Below are positions 7,946 to 16,442 of a DNA stretch of 64,000 bases, piece by piece. Position numbers and translations under genes: made by a program. The notes under the pieces were generated by a model. The model made no database searches. It saw only the letters and a list, made by a program, of their open reading frames with translations, and was not told the DNA's origin. The stretch is from contig NZ_JADBED010000001.1 of assembly GCF_014873955.1 (NCBI RefSeq), positions 1,798,001-1,862,000 of the forward strand. The letters are read 5' to 3'. Numbering within the stretch: the first letter of the stretch is position 1; each line of letters starts with the position of its first letter. This stretch comes from Nesterenkonia lutea. Lineage in GTDB: Bacteria; Actinomycetota; Actinomycetes; Actinomycetales; Micrococcaceae.

Positions 7946-8082
7946 CTGTCTAGCTCCTGTTTATGAGGAATTCGGTGAATGGGGAGTCCTCGGTGAAGTC
8001 GCCGCGCGAACTCCTGCGGAGCCCGTATGACGCTCCTGAGCGCGTTTAGCGCGGCCGAAGAGACTGTGACAAGCTTACCAGC

Positions 8083-8529
8083 ATGCAGAGTGAGCAGAAT
8101 AACCGCGCCGAGGGCGCAGAGACCAGTGCAGAGAACAGTGCTGGCAGCACCGTGGATTCCAGTGCACAGCATGGAGCCGATTCGTCGATGGCCCAGGCCG
8201 TGAACCAGCAGTCCCGGGACATCTCCGAGGTTCCCGCTGTGGAGCTGATCAACACCGTGTCGGTGCACCTGATGAGCGCCGCCGCCGTGAAGCTCGGTCT
8301 TGCGGATGATCCCCACGCTGACGAGCTCAAGGACCTCGATGAGGCGCGCAAGCTCATCACCTCACTCGCCGGACTCATCACCGCGGCCGCGCCCGAGGTC
8401 GGCGCGACACACGCCGCTCCGCTGCGTGATGGCCTGCGCTCGCTCCAGCTCGCCTTCCGTGAGGAGTCGTCCGTCCCGGACGCCCCGGGCAAGGGCCCCG
8501 GCGAGAAGTGGACCGGCCCGGTCAACTGA
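8083..8529 (+). CDS. DUF1844 family protein
   Basis: 148 residues. A polar N-terminus of about 45 residues precedes the conserved actinobacterial DUF1844 block: RDISEVPAVELINTVSVHLM, AAAVKLGL, LDEARKLITSLAGLI and the end APGKGPGEKWTGPVN. Function is unknown; the family is commonly encoded next to infC in actinobacteria. Transcribed divergently from infC across 137 bp. The ATG at 8083 begins just after GTGACAAGCTTACCAGC with no clear Shine-Dalgarno, so a short-leader or leaderless transcript is possible. Confidence 0.85.
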   Translation: MQSEQNNRAEGAETSAENSAGSTVDSSAQHGADSSMAQAVNQQSRDISEVPAVELINTVSVHLMSAAAVKLGLADDPHADELKDLDEARKLITSLAGLITAAAPEVGATHAAPLRDGLRSLQLAFREESSVPDAPGKGPGEKWTGPVN

Positions 8530-8622
8530 CCGCGGCAGGATCAGCGCTGCGCCAGCCCTGTCCTGCACCACCACCAGCACGGCGCCGCCACCTGCACTGG
8601 GCCGAGGTGTACGGCGAGGACC

Positions 8623-9075
8623 TCAGTCCTGCGGATCTGCTTCGCTGAGCCAGACCTGGGTGGGGCGGATGAAGAGCAGCACCAGCGCGAGCGCGGCAGG
8701 CAGCAGGAAGGCCAGCCCCACGGCGGTGAGCCCTCCGGAGAAGAAGCTGAAGGAGAGCACGACGACCAGCAGCTGAACCACCATCGCCGGGGTCCGTGCG
8801 CCCGCCGCGCCGAGGAAGATCCGGAAGCCGAGCAGCACCAGCACCAGTCCGAACAGGACGTAGAGGACCACCAGTGCGATGTTCGCCGCGGCACCGAGCA
8901 CCTGGGCCTCGGTGGCCAGCGCACTGGCCACCGCGTTGAACGCCAGCGCGAACCCCTGGATGAAGAGGATCAGGAACAGCACCCACACCGCCACCGGCCG
9001 CGGGCGAGCCTGGATGAAGCGACGCGGCGGACGCGGGGCGTTGAAATCCGGGGAGACGGAGTCTTCTGGGGCCAT
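8623..9075 (-). CDS. conserved four-helix membrane protein of unknown function
   Basis: 150 residues. A proline/arginine-rich N-terminus (1-28) is followed by four hydrophobic segments at about 29-52, 62-85, 92-112 and 115-138, and a short polar tail. No catalytic motif or family was recognised. It stands alone between the DUF1844 gene and the whiB1 regulatory region. The ATG at 9075 gives a sensible inside-positive N-terminus. Probably an integral membrane protein with cytoplasmic ends. Confidence 0.7.
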   Translation of the reverse strand: MAPEDSVSPDFNAPRPPRRFIQARPRPVAVWVLFLILFIQGFALAFNAVASALATEAQVLGAAANIALVVLYVLFGLVLVLLGFRIFLGAAGARTPAMVVQLLVVVLSFSFFSGGLTAVGLAFLLPAALALVLLFIRPTQVWLSEADPQD

Positions 9076-9478
9076 CTCCCCATTGAACCACCCGGCTGGA
9101 CTCCGAACGTCGTCGCAGCCGGAGGCCGCTGATCACGCTGACCTGGTGCAACGGCCGGGCCGGAAGGGCATGTGACAAAGTACACACTGTTTCATGACCA
9201 TTTCAGCAGTGCGAAGTCTTGTTTGCCGGCCGTTAACATGCCAGCCTTGATTCCGTACTTATTCGGGATGGCAGAACACCTCACCCGAGGTCTGGAACAG
9301 CACCGCCGTCCAGGCACCACGATCATCTGATCGCGGAACATTCTGCCGCCTGGAAGCGGATGTGACTCCCGCCAGCTTCACTCACGACCACCATATCGAG
9401 GTTGGTCGAGGAATCCCCGCTGAATGCCCAAAGACCCGAACATCGGCGCCCCCGCGGCGCCCTAGGAGTAGTGATCCC
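9076..9478. other. 403-bp intergenic region upstream of whiB1
   Basis: No gene was found. It holds a CRP/FNR-like palindrome at 9171-9186, a candidate TAACAT -10 element at 9234-9239, and a long untranslated leader up to the whiB1 ATG. The stretch from 9170 to 9240 is AT-rich compared with its surroundings. Confidence 0.6.
9171..9186 (+). promoter_or_regulatory. CRP-like binding site upstream of whiB1
   Basis: TGTGACAAAGTACACA matches the CRP half-sites TGTGA-N6-TCACA at 9 of 10 positions. It lies about 300 bp before the whiB1 start and about 68 bp upstream of the start point expected from the TAACAT element at 9234-9239. Mycobacterial whiB1 is known to be controlled by the cAMP receptor protein, which makes the match more meaningful. 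Confidence 0.5.
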
Positions 9479-9727
9479 ATGGATTGGCGCAGCCGAGCAG
9501 CCTGCCTGGACAAGGACCCCGAACTGTTCTTCCCCGTCGGCAACACCGGACCGGCCCTGCTTCAGATCGAAGAGGCCAAGAGCGTCTGCCGCCGGTGCCC
9601 CGTGATGGACACCTGCCTGCAGTGGGCCCTGGAGACCGGACAGGACTCCGGAGTCTGGGGCGGCATGAGCGAGGACGAGCGCCGCGCGCTCAAGCGCCGG
9701 GCCGCACGCGCCCGCCGCGCCTCCTAG
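9479..9727 (+). CDS. whiB1: WhiB-family iron-sulfur transcriptional regulator (WhiB1-like)
   Basis: 82 residues, the WhiB1 length. Four cysteines (Cys9, then CRRC, then DTC) can hold a [4Fe-4S] cluster, followed by the SGVWGGMSEDERRALKRR turn and basic tail used for sigma-factor/DNA contact. WhiB1 in mycobacteria is an essential nitric-oxide-sensitive regulator that binds the housekeeping sigma factor; this protein resembles it closely from DWRSRAACLD to the end. The ATG at 9479 is chosen because WhiB1 starts with MDW; a Shine-Dalgarno-like AGGAGTAG lies just upstream. Convergent with the PdtaS-like kinase, the same neighbourhood as in mycobacteria (Rv3219/Rv3220c). Confidence 0.93.
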   Translation: MDWRSRAACLDKDPELFFPVGNTGPALLQIEEAKSVCRRCPVMDTCLQWALETGQDSGVWGGMSEDERRALKRRAARARRAS

Positions 9728-9740
9728 CACGCACCTTCCA

Positions 9741-9756
9741 CTCCTCGGGTGAGGAG
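9741..9756. terminator. small hairpin between convergent whiB1 and pdtaS-like genes
   Basis: CTCCTC-GGGT-GAGGAG, a 6-bp stem with 4-nt loop between the two converging stop codons. Short, so only a weak candidate for a bidirectional terminator. Confidence 0.3.
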
Positions 9757-9764
9757 CGGAAGCC

Positions 9765-11447
9765 TCACCCACCAGCCTTCGTCGACGCGGTGAGGATCGG
9801 AGCACGGAGCAGAACCCGTGTACCGGTCCTCGCCGCGTTCTTCGTCTCCCCCTCTGCCGGCCTGGCCTCCGAATCAGCATCTCCCGGTTCTGACTCTGCC
9901 GGTTCTGACTCTGCCGGTTCTGACTCTGTGGATTCGGATTCTGCCGTCTCGGAACTGCTGGCCGTCTGCCACTCGATCGAGCCCGAGAGCTCGCCGCGGA
10001 CCAGGGTGCGCACGATCTGCAGTCCCAGCCCAGGCTCCCATTCCTGTTCAGGCAGGCCCACGCCGTCGTCGGTCAGCTCGAGATCGAGCCGCTGACGTCC
10101 CGCCGCGTCGGCATGGCGCTGCACGGTCATGCGCACGTTCAGCTCGCGCCGCGCCGGATCCGGCCCGAAGCCGTGCTCGACCGCATTGGCCACGATCTCG
10201 GTGATGACCAGCGCCAGCGGGGTGACCATGTCCGGCGGGAGCTGGCCGAAGCTGCCCTCCAGCGCGGTGATCACCTGCCGGTCCGACTGCGCCATCTCTG
10301 CCGCCAGGTGCAGCTGACGGCGCATCAGCTCATCGACGTCCACAGTCTCCTCGAGGCCCTTGGACAGGGAGTCATGAACCATCGCGATGGTCTCCACCCG
10401 GCGCATGGCCCGGCGCAGACCCTCCCGTCCCTCCTGCGAGTCCATCCGACGCGACTGCATCCGGAGCAGCGCCGAGACCGTCTGCAGATTGTTCTTCACC
10501 CGGTGGTGGATCTCCTTGATCGTCGCGTCCTTGCTCATCAGCTGCTTGTCCCGGCGTCGCAGCTCCGTGACGTCGCGGCACAGCACCAGGGCGGCGAAGC
10601 GCTCTCCGTGCGAGCGTCGGGCCGCCGCGCTGTCGGCGGCGTGATAGAGCGGAATGGAGCGGAGGGTCACCGCGGCGCCGTGCGCCTCCAGCTCCGCGCG
10701 CATGGCACGGCGTCCGGTGAGCATCAACGGCTGGGACTCGTCGACGACGACGCCGGTCGCGCGCTGCAGCTCCGAGCCGATCCCCGCCAGGGACCGGCCC
10801 TCGAGCGTGTCCGCAACACCCAGGCGCAGCAGCGCGGAGACGGCGTTGGGCGAGGCGAAGGTGATCCGTCCCTCAGCGTCCAGGCGCAGCAGCCCATCGC
10901 CGACGCGGGGGGCGCCGCCGTAGCCGGTGAACTCCTGGGCCGCGTCGGGCCAGCGGCCCTCCGCGGCCATGGCCAGCAGATCCTCGGCGCAGCGGCGGTA
11001 GGTCAGCTCCAGCCGGGAGGGGCTGCGCATCGCGGCGACCGCGAAGTGCAGCGTGATGACGCCGACGGTGCGGCCGCGGTGCAGCAGCGGAATGGCCTGC
11101 ACCCTCATCCGCGCCGGTGAGGGCTGCCCCTGGTCAGAGGAGTTGGTCTCCACCTGCGAGGTCCAGGCGCGTTCCACCATGGGCTTCAGGTCCGCGCGGA
11201 TCCGGTCTCCCACCACGTCGCGGTGGATCAGGGTCTGGGTGGTGGAGGGACGCGCCTGCGCCAGTGCGATGAAGGAGCGCTCCTCCGCGGAGACGAAGCC
11301 CTCCTCGGTGTGCGGAAACCACAGCACCAGGTCCGAGAAGGCCAGGTCCGAGAGCAGCTGCCAGTCCCCCACGAGGGCGTGGAGCCATTCCACGTCATCC
11401 TGGGTCAGATGACGATGACCGACGAGCGGATCCTGGAAGACGGCCAT
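9765..11447 (-). CDS. pdtaS: PdtaS-like sensor histidine kinase (HisKA_2 family)
   Basis: 560 residues and no membrane segment, so cytosolic. Order: GAF-like domain (about 1-160), PAS-like domain (about 170-290), HisKA_2 phosphoacceptor box EIHHRVKNNLQTVSALLRMQ with His near 312, and HATPase with VITEIVANAVEHGFG and DDGVGLP. PdtaS phosphorylates PdtaR, an RNA-binding antiterminator response regulator; pdtaR is not in this window. Between the G-box region (GLGLQIVRTLV) and the last ATPase strand (GTRVLLRAPI) lies an insertion of about 40 residues rich in Ser/Glu/Ala/Pro, encoded by 15-bp tandem repeats. The ATG at 11447 has GAGGAG about 7 nt upstream. Position beside whiB1 supports the assignment. 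Confidence 0.88.
   Translation of the reverse strand: MAVFQDPLVGHRHLTQDDVEWLHALVGDWQLLSDLAFSDLVLWFPHTEEGFVSAEERSFIALAQARPSTTQTLIHRDVVGDRIRADLKPMVERAWTSQVETNSSDQGQPSPARMRVQAIPLLHRGRTVGVITLHFAVAAMRSPSRLELTYRRCAEDLLAMAAEGRWPDAAQEFTGYGGAPRVGDGLLRLDAEGRITFASPNAVSALLRLGVADTLEGRSLAGIGSELQRATGVVVDESQPLMLTGRRAMRAELEAHGAAVTLRSIPLYHAADSAAARRSHGERFAALVLCRDVTELRRRDKQLMSKDATIKEIHHRVKNNLQTVSALLRMQSRRMDSQEGREGLRRAMRRVETIAMVHDSLSKGLEETVDVDELMRRQLHLAAEMAQSDRQVITALEGSFGQLPPDMVTPLALVITEIVANAVEHGFGPDPARRELNVRMTVQRHADAAGRQRLDLELTDDGVGLPEQEWEPGLGLQIVRTLVRGELSGSIEWQTASSSETAESESTESEPAESEPAESEPGDADSEARPAEGETKNAARTGTRVLLRAPILTASTKAGG
9886..9945 (-). repeat. 15-bp tandem repeat inside the PdtaS-like gene
   Basis: Four units at 9886, 9901, 9916 and 9931. 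The first two read GGTTCTGACTCTGCC; the later two diverge. In frame they encode ESEPA-type pentapeptides. The length is likely to vary between strains by slippage without breaking the frame. Confidence 0.85.
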
Positions 11448-11522
11448 GGAGGGACTCCTCGATTGGGGACTGAACAGCGGAACTCGAGCGGTGAGCCGGG
11501 ATGACCCGGGGGCGTGCAGGAC

Positions 11523-14500
11523 TCAGGAGTCGATCAGGCCCCGCAGGTGGCGCAGCAGCACGGTCAGCGAGGCGATGTTGTCATCGGTGAGCGCATCGAC
11601 CTCGGCGACGAGCTTCTCGGCGCGGGCAAGCTTCGCCCCGTTGTTCTGCTTCCACTCGTCGAGTCGCTCCTGGGGGTCACCCCCGGCCGGGGTTCCCCGC
11701 AGCACTGCCCCGGTGATCTCGGCCATGGCGCTGTAGAGCTCGTCACGCTGGGCCCCTCGGGCCAGGGCCTGCCACTTGTCTTCGCGCGGAAGATTGGTGA
11801 TCCGGTTCAGCAGCGAGTCCGCGCTGAAGTCGGCGTAGACCGCGTAATAGACTCCTGCGACTTCGCGGGAGTCGAGCTCGTGGGCGATGGCCAGGGAGGC
11901 GATGTCCAGCAGTGAGAAGGCCTCGAAGAGCTGGGAGACCCAGTTCGCCAGCTCCTCCGGCATGCCCGCCCGGCGTGCCTCGGCGTGACGCTCCTCGACC
12001 CGCTGTCGGTCTTCTCCGCGCAGGTGCTCGGTCAGGTTTCCGTAGAGCGGGGAGATGTGTTCGGCATAGGCCTCCACGTCTTCGCGCACCGAGGTTCCGC
12101 GGCTGACATGGTTGATGAACCAACGCACGGCCCGGTCCAGCAGTCGGCGCATGTCTCGGTAGGTGTTGGCCCAGGCGTCTCGGTCGAAGCTGACCGGCAT
12201 CGCGCGCATCGCCTCGTCGAAGTCCTCGAGCGCAAAGAGCTGGCGCACCGCCACGAAGGAGCGGACCACCTGCTCCTCGGCTGCGAAGGTCTCCTCGATG
12301 GCGCGGAAGACGAATGCCGCCCCGCCCACGTTGACCACGTCATTGGCCACCACATTGGCGATGATCTCGCGGTGCAGCGGATGGCGGGAGAACTCTGCGG
12401 AGAACCGCTCGCGCAGCGGGGCGGGGAAATACTCCTCCAGGGTCTGGGTGAACCAGTCGTCGTCGGGCACCGAACTCTCCACCAGGGCGGCCTTGAGCTC
12501 GATCTTCGCGTAGGCGGCGAGCACGGCGAGCTCCGGGGAGGTCAGGATCCGCTCACCGGAGGCGGCGCGCTGGGCGAAGCGCTCATCGTCGGGCAGCACC
12601 TCGATCTCGCGGTCCAGGTCCACGGTCTCCTCCAGCCAGCTGATGAGCCGCTGGAAGCTGGGGGACCACTCCCCCACGCGATGTCGGTCGGTCATCAGCA
12701 GCACGTTCTGGTCCCGGTTGGTCTGCAGCACGTGCGCTGCGACATCCTCGGTCATGCTGCCGAGCAGCTCGCTGCGCTCTTCGGCCCTGAGATGACCCGA
12801 TTCCACCAGCTGGTCGATGAGGATCTTGATGTTGACCTCGTGGTCGGAGCAGTCCACACCTGCCGAGTTGTCGATCGCATCGGTGTTGAGCAGCGTCCCG
12901 TTCTGTGCGGCTTCGATCCGGCCGGCCTGGGTGAATCCGAGATTGCCTCCCTCGCCGACGACCTTGGCGCGGAGCTGGCCGCCGTCGACCCGGATGGCGT
13001 TGTTCGCGCGGTCACCGACCTGTTCATGCGTCTCGTGGGAGGCCTTCACATAGGTGCCGATGCCTCCGTTGTAGAAGAGGTCGACCGGGGCCTGCAGCAG
13101 CGCATTGATCAGCTCCGGGGGCGTGAGCCGTTCCTGATCCTCGGGCAGCTCGAAGCGACGCCGCATCGCCTCGGTGATCGTGATGGTCTTGGCCGTGCGC
13201 GAGTAGACCCCACCGCCTTCAGAGATGAGCTCGAGGTTATAGTCCCCCCAGCCTGAGCCCGAGGCGTGGAACAGCCGCTGGCGCTCGGCGAAGCTGTCGG
13301 CGGCGTCCGGGTCCGGGTCGATGAAGATGTGCAGGTGGTTGAACGCCGCGACCAGGCGGATGTGCTCGGAGAGCAGCATCCCGTTGCCGAAGACGTCGCC
13401 GCTCATATCTCCGATCCCCAGGACGGTGAAGTCCTCGCTCTGCGTGTCCACGCCCAGCTCCGAGAAGTGGGACTTCACGGACTCCCAGGCGCCGCGGGCC
13501 GTGATGCCCATCTCCTTGTGGTCATAGCCCACCGAGCCGCCCGAGGCGAAGGCGTCGCCGAGCCAGTGGCCGTACTCCTTGCTGATCTCATTCGCCGTGT
13601 CGGAGAAGGTTGCGGTGCCCTTGTCGGCGGCGACCACGAGATAGGCGTCGTCGCCGTCGTGACGGATGACCCTCTCCGGATGGGTGATGACCATCTGGCC
13701 GTCGCGTTCGCGCTGGTTGTCGGTGATGTCCAGCAGCGCGCGGATGTAGATCTTGTACGCCTCCCGTCCGGCTTCGAACCAGGCGGAGCGGTCCTCGGCG
13801 GGGTCCGGCAGCTGCTTCGCATAGAACCCGCCCTTCGCCCCGGAGGGCACGATCACGGCGTTCTTGGCCATCTGTGCCTTGACCAGGCCCAGCACCTCCG
13901 TGCGGAAGTCCTCACGACGGTCGGACCAGCGCAGTCCGCCACGAGCGACCTTGGCGAAGCGCAGGTGGACGCCTTCCACCTTCGGGGAGTACACCCAGAC
14001 CTCGTGGGCGGGGCGCGGCCTGGGGGCGGCGTCGATGGTGGCCGGGGTCAGCTTCAGCGAGAGCCAGTCACGTCCCTGGTAGAGGTTGGTCCGCTGGGTG
14101 GAATCGATGAGGTTCAGCAGTGCGCTGAGCACCCGGTCGGCGTCCAGGGTGCGCACCTGTTCCAGCGCGGCCAGCACCTTCTCGCGAGCCTCGGCGCTGA
14201 GCTGATCGCGATCTCCTTCGAGATCTGGATCGAACCGCGTCTCGAAATACTCCACCAGGGCGGTGGCCATCTCAGGGTTCTGCAGCAGCGAGTCTGCCAC
14301 GAAGCTGTAGGAGTTGGTGCTGCCGAGCTGGCGGTAGTACTTGGCATAGGCGCGCAGCACTGTGACGCTGCGGATGCTCAGGCCCAGGCGCAGCACCAGC
14401 TGCGAGAAGACGTCCGACTCGGCCTTGCCCATCAGCACCTGCTGGTAGGCCTCCTGCAGCAGCGAGACGGTGTCCCCGGCCTCCACCCCTGGAGGGTAGA

Positions 14501-16355
14501 ACAGGCCCAGGTCATAGAGGTGGAAGGTCGCCCCGTCCGGGCAGTTCAGCGTGTAGGAGCGCTCGTCGAGCACCTCGAGACCGAAGTCGTCGATCACCGG
14601 CAGAGTGTCGGTGAGGGTCTTCTGCTCAGTGAGGTAGAGCTTCAGGCGCATATCGGCGGTCCCGCCCTCGCGTGAGCTGTAGAAGCTCATCCGTGGCACC
14701 GCCACTCCCTGTGCGGCCGCCTCCTCCAGCGCCTCGAACTGCGCGGCATCGGCGAGCGCATCCTGGACCTCATAGAGCACCCGGTAGTCATCCGGGAAGG
14801 CCTCGCTCCAGCGGGCCGCCACCGCCTCCGCCTTCTCGGCAGGGTAGCGCTCCTGGGCCTCCGCCGCGATTCCCTCGGCCCAGGACCGCACAGCCCGAGC
14901 CAGACGCTGTTCCAGCTCCTCCCGGGTGCCGGCGGGCTCCGCGGCGTCGTCGGCCAGGCGCAGGCGGAAGAAGACGCGCGCAAGCACCGAATCGGTAAGC
15001 CGGACGTTGAAATCGATGGACTCGGCCTGCACATGGGCGAGCAGCTCCTGCTCGATCCTCCGGCGCACCGCGGTGTTGTAGCGGTCCCTGGGAAGGTAGA
15101 CCAGCGCGGTCATGAACCGTCCATAGTGGTCCCGCCGCAGGAAGAGCTTGACCCGGCGGCGCTCCTGCAGCTGCATGATCTGCCAGACCGCCTGCTCGAT
15201 CTCCTCGACCTCCATCTGCAGCAGCTCATTGCGCGGATAGGTCTCCAGGATCTGCATCAGGTCAGTGCCTGAGTGCGAATCAGCGGCGAAGCCGGAGCGC
15301 TCGAGCACCTCCTGGGCACGAGAGCGCAGCAGCGGGATGTTGACGATGGACTGGCTGTAGGCGCGCTCGCTGAACAGACCGATGAAGCGCCGTTCGCCCT
15401 TCACCGTGCCATCGGCGTTGAAGGTCTTGACCGCCACATAGTCCATATAGGTGCGGCGCCGCACGGGGGACCGGGAGTTGGCCTTCGTGACGACCAGGGC
15501 ACGGCGCTGCCCTGCCCGTTCGCGTCCGGCCGCAGAGAGCTCCGTGGACCGACGGGTGATGGGCTTGCCGTTCTTGTCGGCCAGGATGCCCAGGCCGGTC
15601 CCGGGAAGCGGATCCAGGTGCACCGAGCCGTCCGGGTATTCGGCGAGCTCATATTCGCGGTAGCCCAGGAAGAGGTAGTTGCCCGAGCCCATCCACTCGA
15701 GCAGATGAGCGGACTCCGCGGACTCCGGGAGGTCCTCCGCCTCGCGCAGCGAGCGGCCTGCGGCGTTGACCTGTGCGATCATGCGGTCCTGGTCCCGGTG
15801 GCTCGCGAGCACGTCTGCGAGGATCCGGCGGAGACCGGTGATCAGCGAGTCCGCGTCCTCGGCGGAGATCACATGGTCCAGCTCCACGGTGATCCAGGAC
15901 TCGATCTTGACCGAGTGCTCCTCATCGAGGAGGGAGCTGAGGTTCGGCAGCGCCTGGGTGTCGCCGGAGGAGACGCCGCGGTGCTCCGAGGGCAGGGACT
16001 TCACCGCTGCGAGCTCTCCGGACCCGCTGCTGCGGCTGCTCAGGAAGATCGGATGCACCACCAGCGAGATGCCATGGCCGTGCCGAGTGACCTCCGCGGT
16101 CACGGAATCGACCAGGTAGGGCATGTCATCGGTGACGACCTGGACCACGCTGCGCGAGCCCACTGTGGTCACCTGGAGCACCGGAGAGGAGTCTGTGCGC
16201 GAGCGAGCGAGGGTCACATGTTCGCTGACCCGGCGTGCCTGGTGCTCCGGGCTGACCAGGTCGAGGTCCTCGCGCGCGATGTGGGCGTAGTAGGCATCGG
16301 TCAGAGTCTCAAGGTCGGCGTCTTTGCTGGTCCATAGAGTCTTCTCGGCGGACAT
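11523..16355 (-). CDS. gdh: NAD-specific glutamate dehydrogenase (GDH2, large type)
   Basis: 1,610 residues, the size of the 180-kDa class of NAD-dependent glutamate dehydrogenases, which oxidise glutamate to 2-oxoglutarate and ammonium. Long N-terminal ACT-like regulatory regions cover about 1-700. The catalytic core carries RFAKVARGGLRWSDRREDFRTE, GAKGGF, the NAD-region GIGDMSGDVFGNGML, and the DP-rich stretch LHIFIDPDPD. The C-terminal helical domain follows. The ATG at 16355 was preferred over a GTG at 16367 four codons upstream; neither has a strong ribosome binding site. The enzyme links nitrogen and carbon balance and lies 75 bp upstream of the PdtaS-like gene. It is intact. Confidence 0.95.
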   Translation of the reverse strand: MSAEKTLWTSKDADLETLTDAYYAHIAREDLDLVSPEHQARRVSEHVTLARSRTDSSPVLQVTTVGSRSVVQVVTDDMPYLVDSVTAEVTRHGHGISLVVHPIFLSSRSSGSGELAAVKSLPSEHRGVSSGDTQALPNLSSLLDEEHSVKIESWITVELDHVISAEDADSLITGLRRILADVLASHRDQDRMIAQVNAAGRSLREAEDLPESAESAHLLEWMGSGNYLFLGYREYELAEYPDGSVHLDPLPGTGLGILADKNGKPITRRSTELSAAGRERAGQRRALVVTKANSRSPVRRRTYMDYVAVKTFNADGTVKGERRFIGLFSERAYSQSIVNIPLLRSRAQEVLERSGFAADSHSGTDLMQILETYPRNELLQMEVEEIEQAVWQIMQLQERRRVKLFLRRDHYGRFMTALVYLPRDRYNTAVRRRIEQELLAHVQAESIDFNVRLTDSVLARVFFRLRLADDAAEPAGTREELEQRLARAVRSWAEGIAAEAQERYPAEKAEAVAARWSEAFPDDYRVLYEVQDALADAAQFEALEEAAAQGVAVPRMSFYSSREGGTADMRLKLYLTEQKTLTDTLPVIDDFGLEVLDERSYTLNCPDGATFHLYDLGLFYPPGVEAGDTVSLLQEAYQQVLMGKAESDVFSQLVLRLGLSIRSVTVLRAYAKYYRQLGSTNSYSFVADSLLQNPEMATALVEYFETRFDPDLEGDRDQLSAEAREKVLAALEQVRTLDADRVLSALLNLIDSTQRTNLYQGRDWLSLKLTPATIDAAPRPRPAHEVWVYSPKVEGVHLRFAKVARGGLRWSDRREDFRTEVLGLVKAQMAKNAVIVPSGAKGGFYAKQLPDPAEDRSAWFEAGREAYKIYIRALLDITDNQRERDGQMVITHPERVIRHDGDDAYLVVAADKGTATFSDTANEISKEYGHWLGDAFASGGSVGYDHKEMGITARGAWESVKSHFSELGVDTQSEDFTVLGIGDMSGDVFGNGMLLSEHIRLVAAFNHLHIFIDPDPDAADSFAERQRLFHASGSGWGDYNLELISEGGGVYSRTAKTITITEAMRRRFELPEDQERLTPPELINALLQAPVDLFYNGGIGTYVKASHETHEQVGDRANNAIRVDGGQLRAKVVGEGGNLGFTQAGRIEAAQNGTLLNTDAIDNSAGVDCSDHEVNIKILIDQLVESGHLRAEERSELLGSMTEDVAAHVLQTNRDQNVLLMTDRHRVGEWSPSFQRLISWLEETVDLDREIEVLPDDERFAQRAASGERILTSPELAVLAAYAKIELKAALVESSVPDDDWFTQTLEEYFPAPLRERFSAEFSRHPLHREIIANVVANDVVNVGGAAFVFRAIEETFAAEEQVVRSFVAVRQLFALEDFDEAMRAMPVSFDRDAWANTYRDMRRLLDRAVRWFINHVSRGTSVREDVEAYAEHISPLYGNLTEHLRGEDRQRVEERHAEARRAGMPEELANWVSQLFEAFSLLDIASLAIAHELDSREVAGVYYAVYADFSADSLLNRITNLPREDKWQALARGAQRDELYSAMAEITGAVLRGTPAGGDPQERLDEWKQNNGAKLARAEKLVAEVDALTDDNIASLTVLLRHLRGLIDS

Positions 16356-16442
16356 CTGTACTCTCACTCATTCTCAGGATCCGGAGTGCGCACTGAGCTC
16401 GCCCGTCGCGGGTCAGATCGCGCGTTGCCTGTGTGATCCACA

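Noticed and set aside
13266..14675. 469-codon plus-strand frame inside the glutamate dehydrogenase gene
   Set aside because: No recognisable domain; it mirrors the intact dehydrogenase frame on the other strand.
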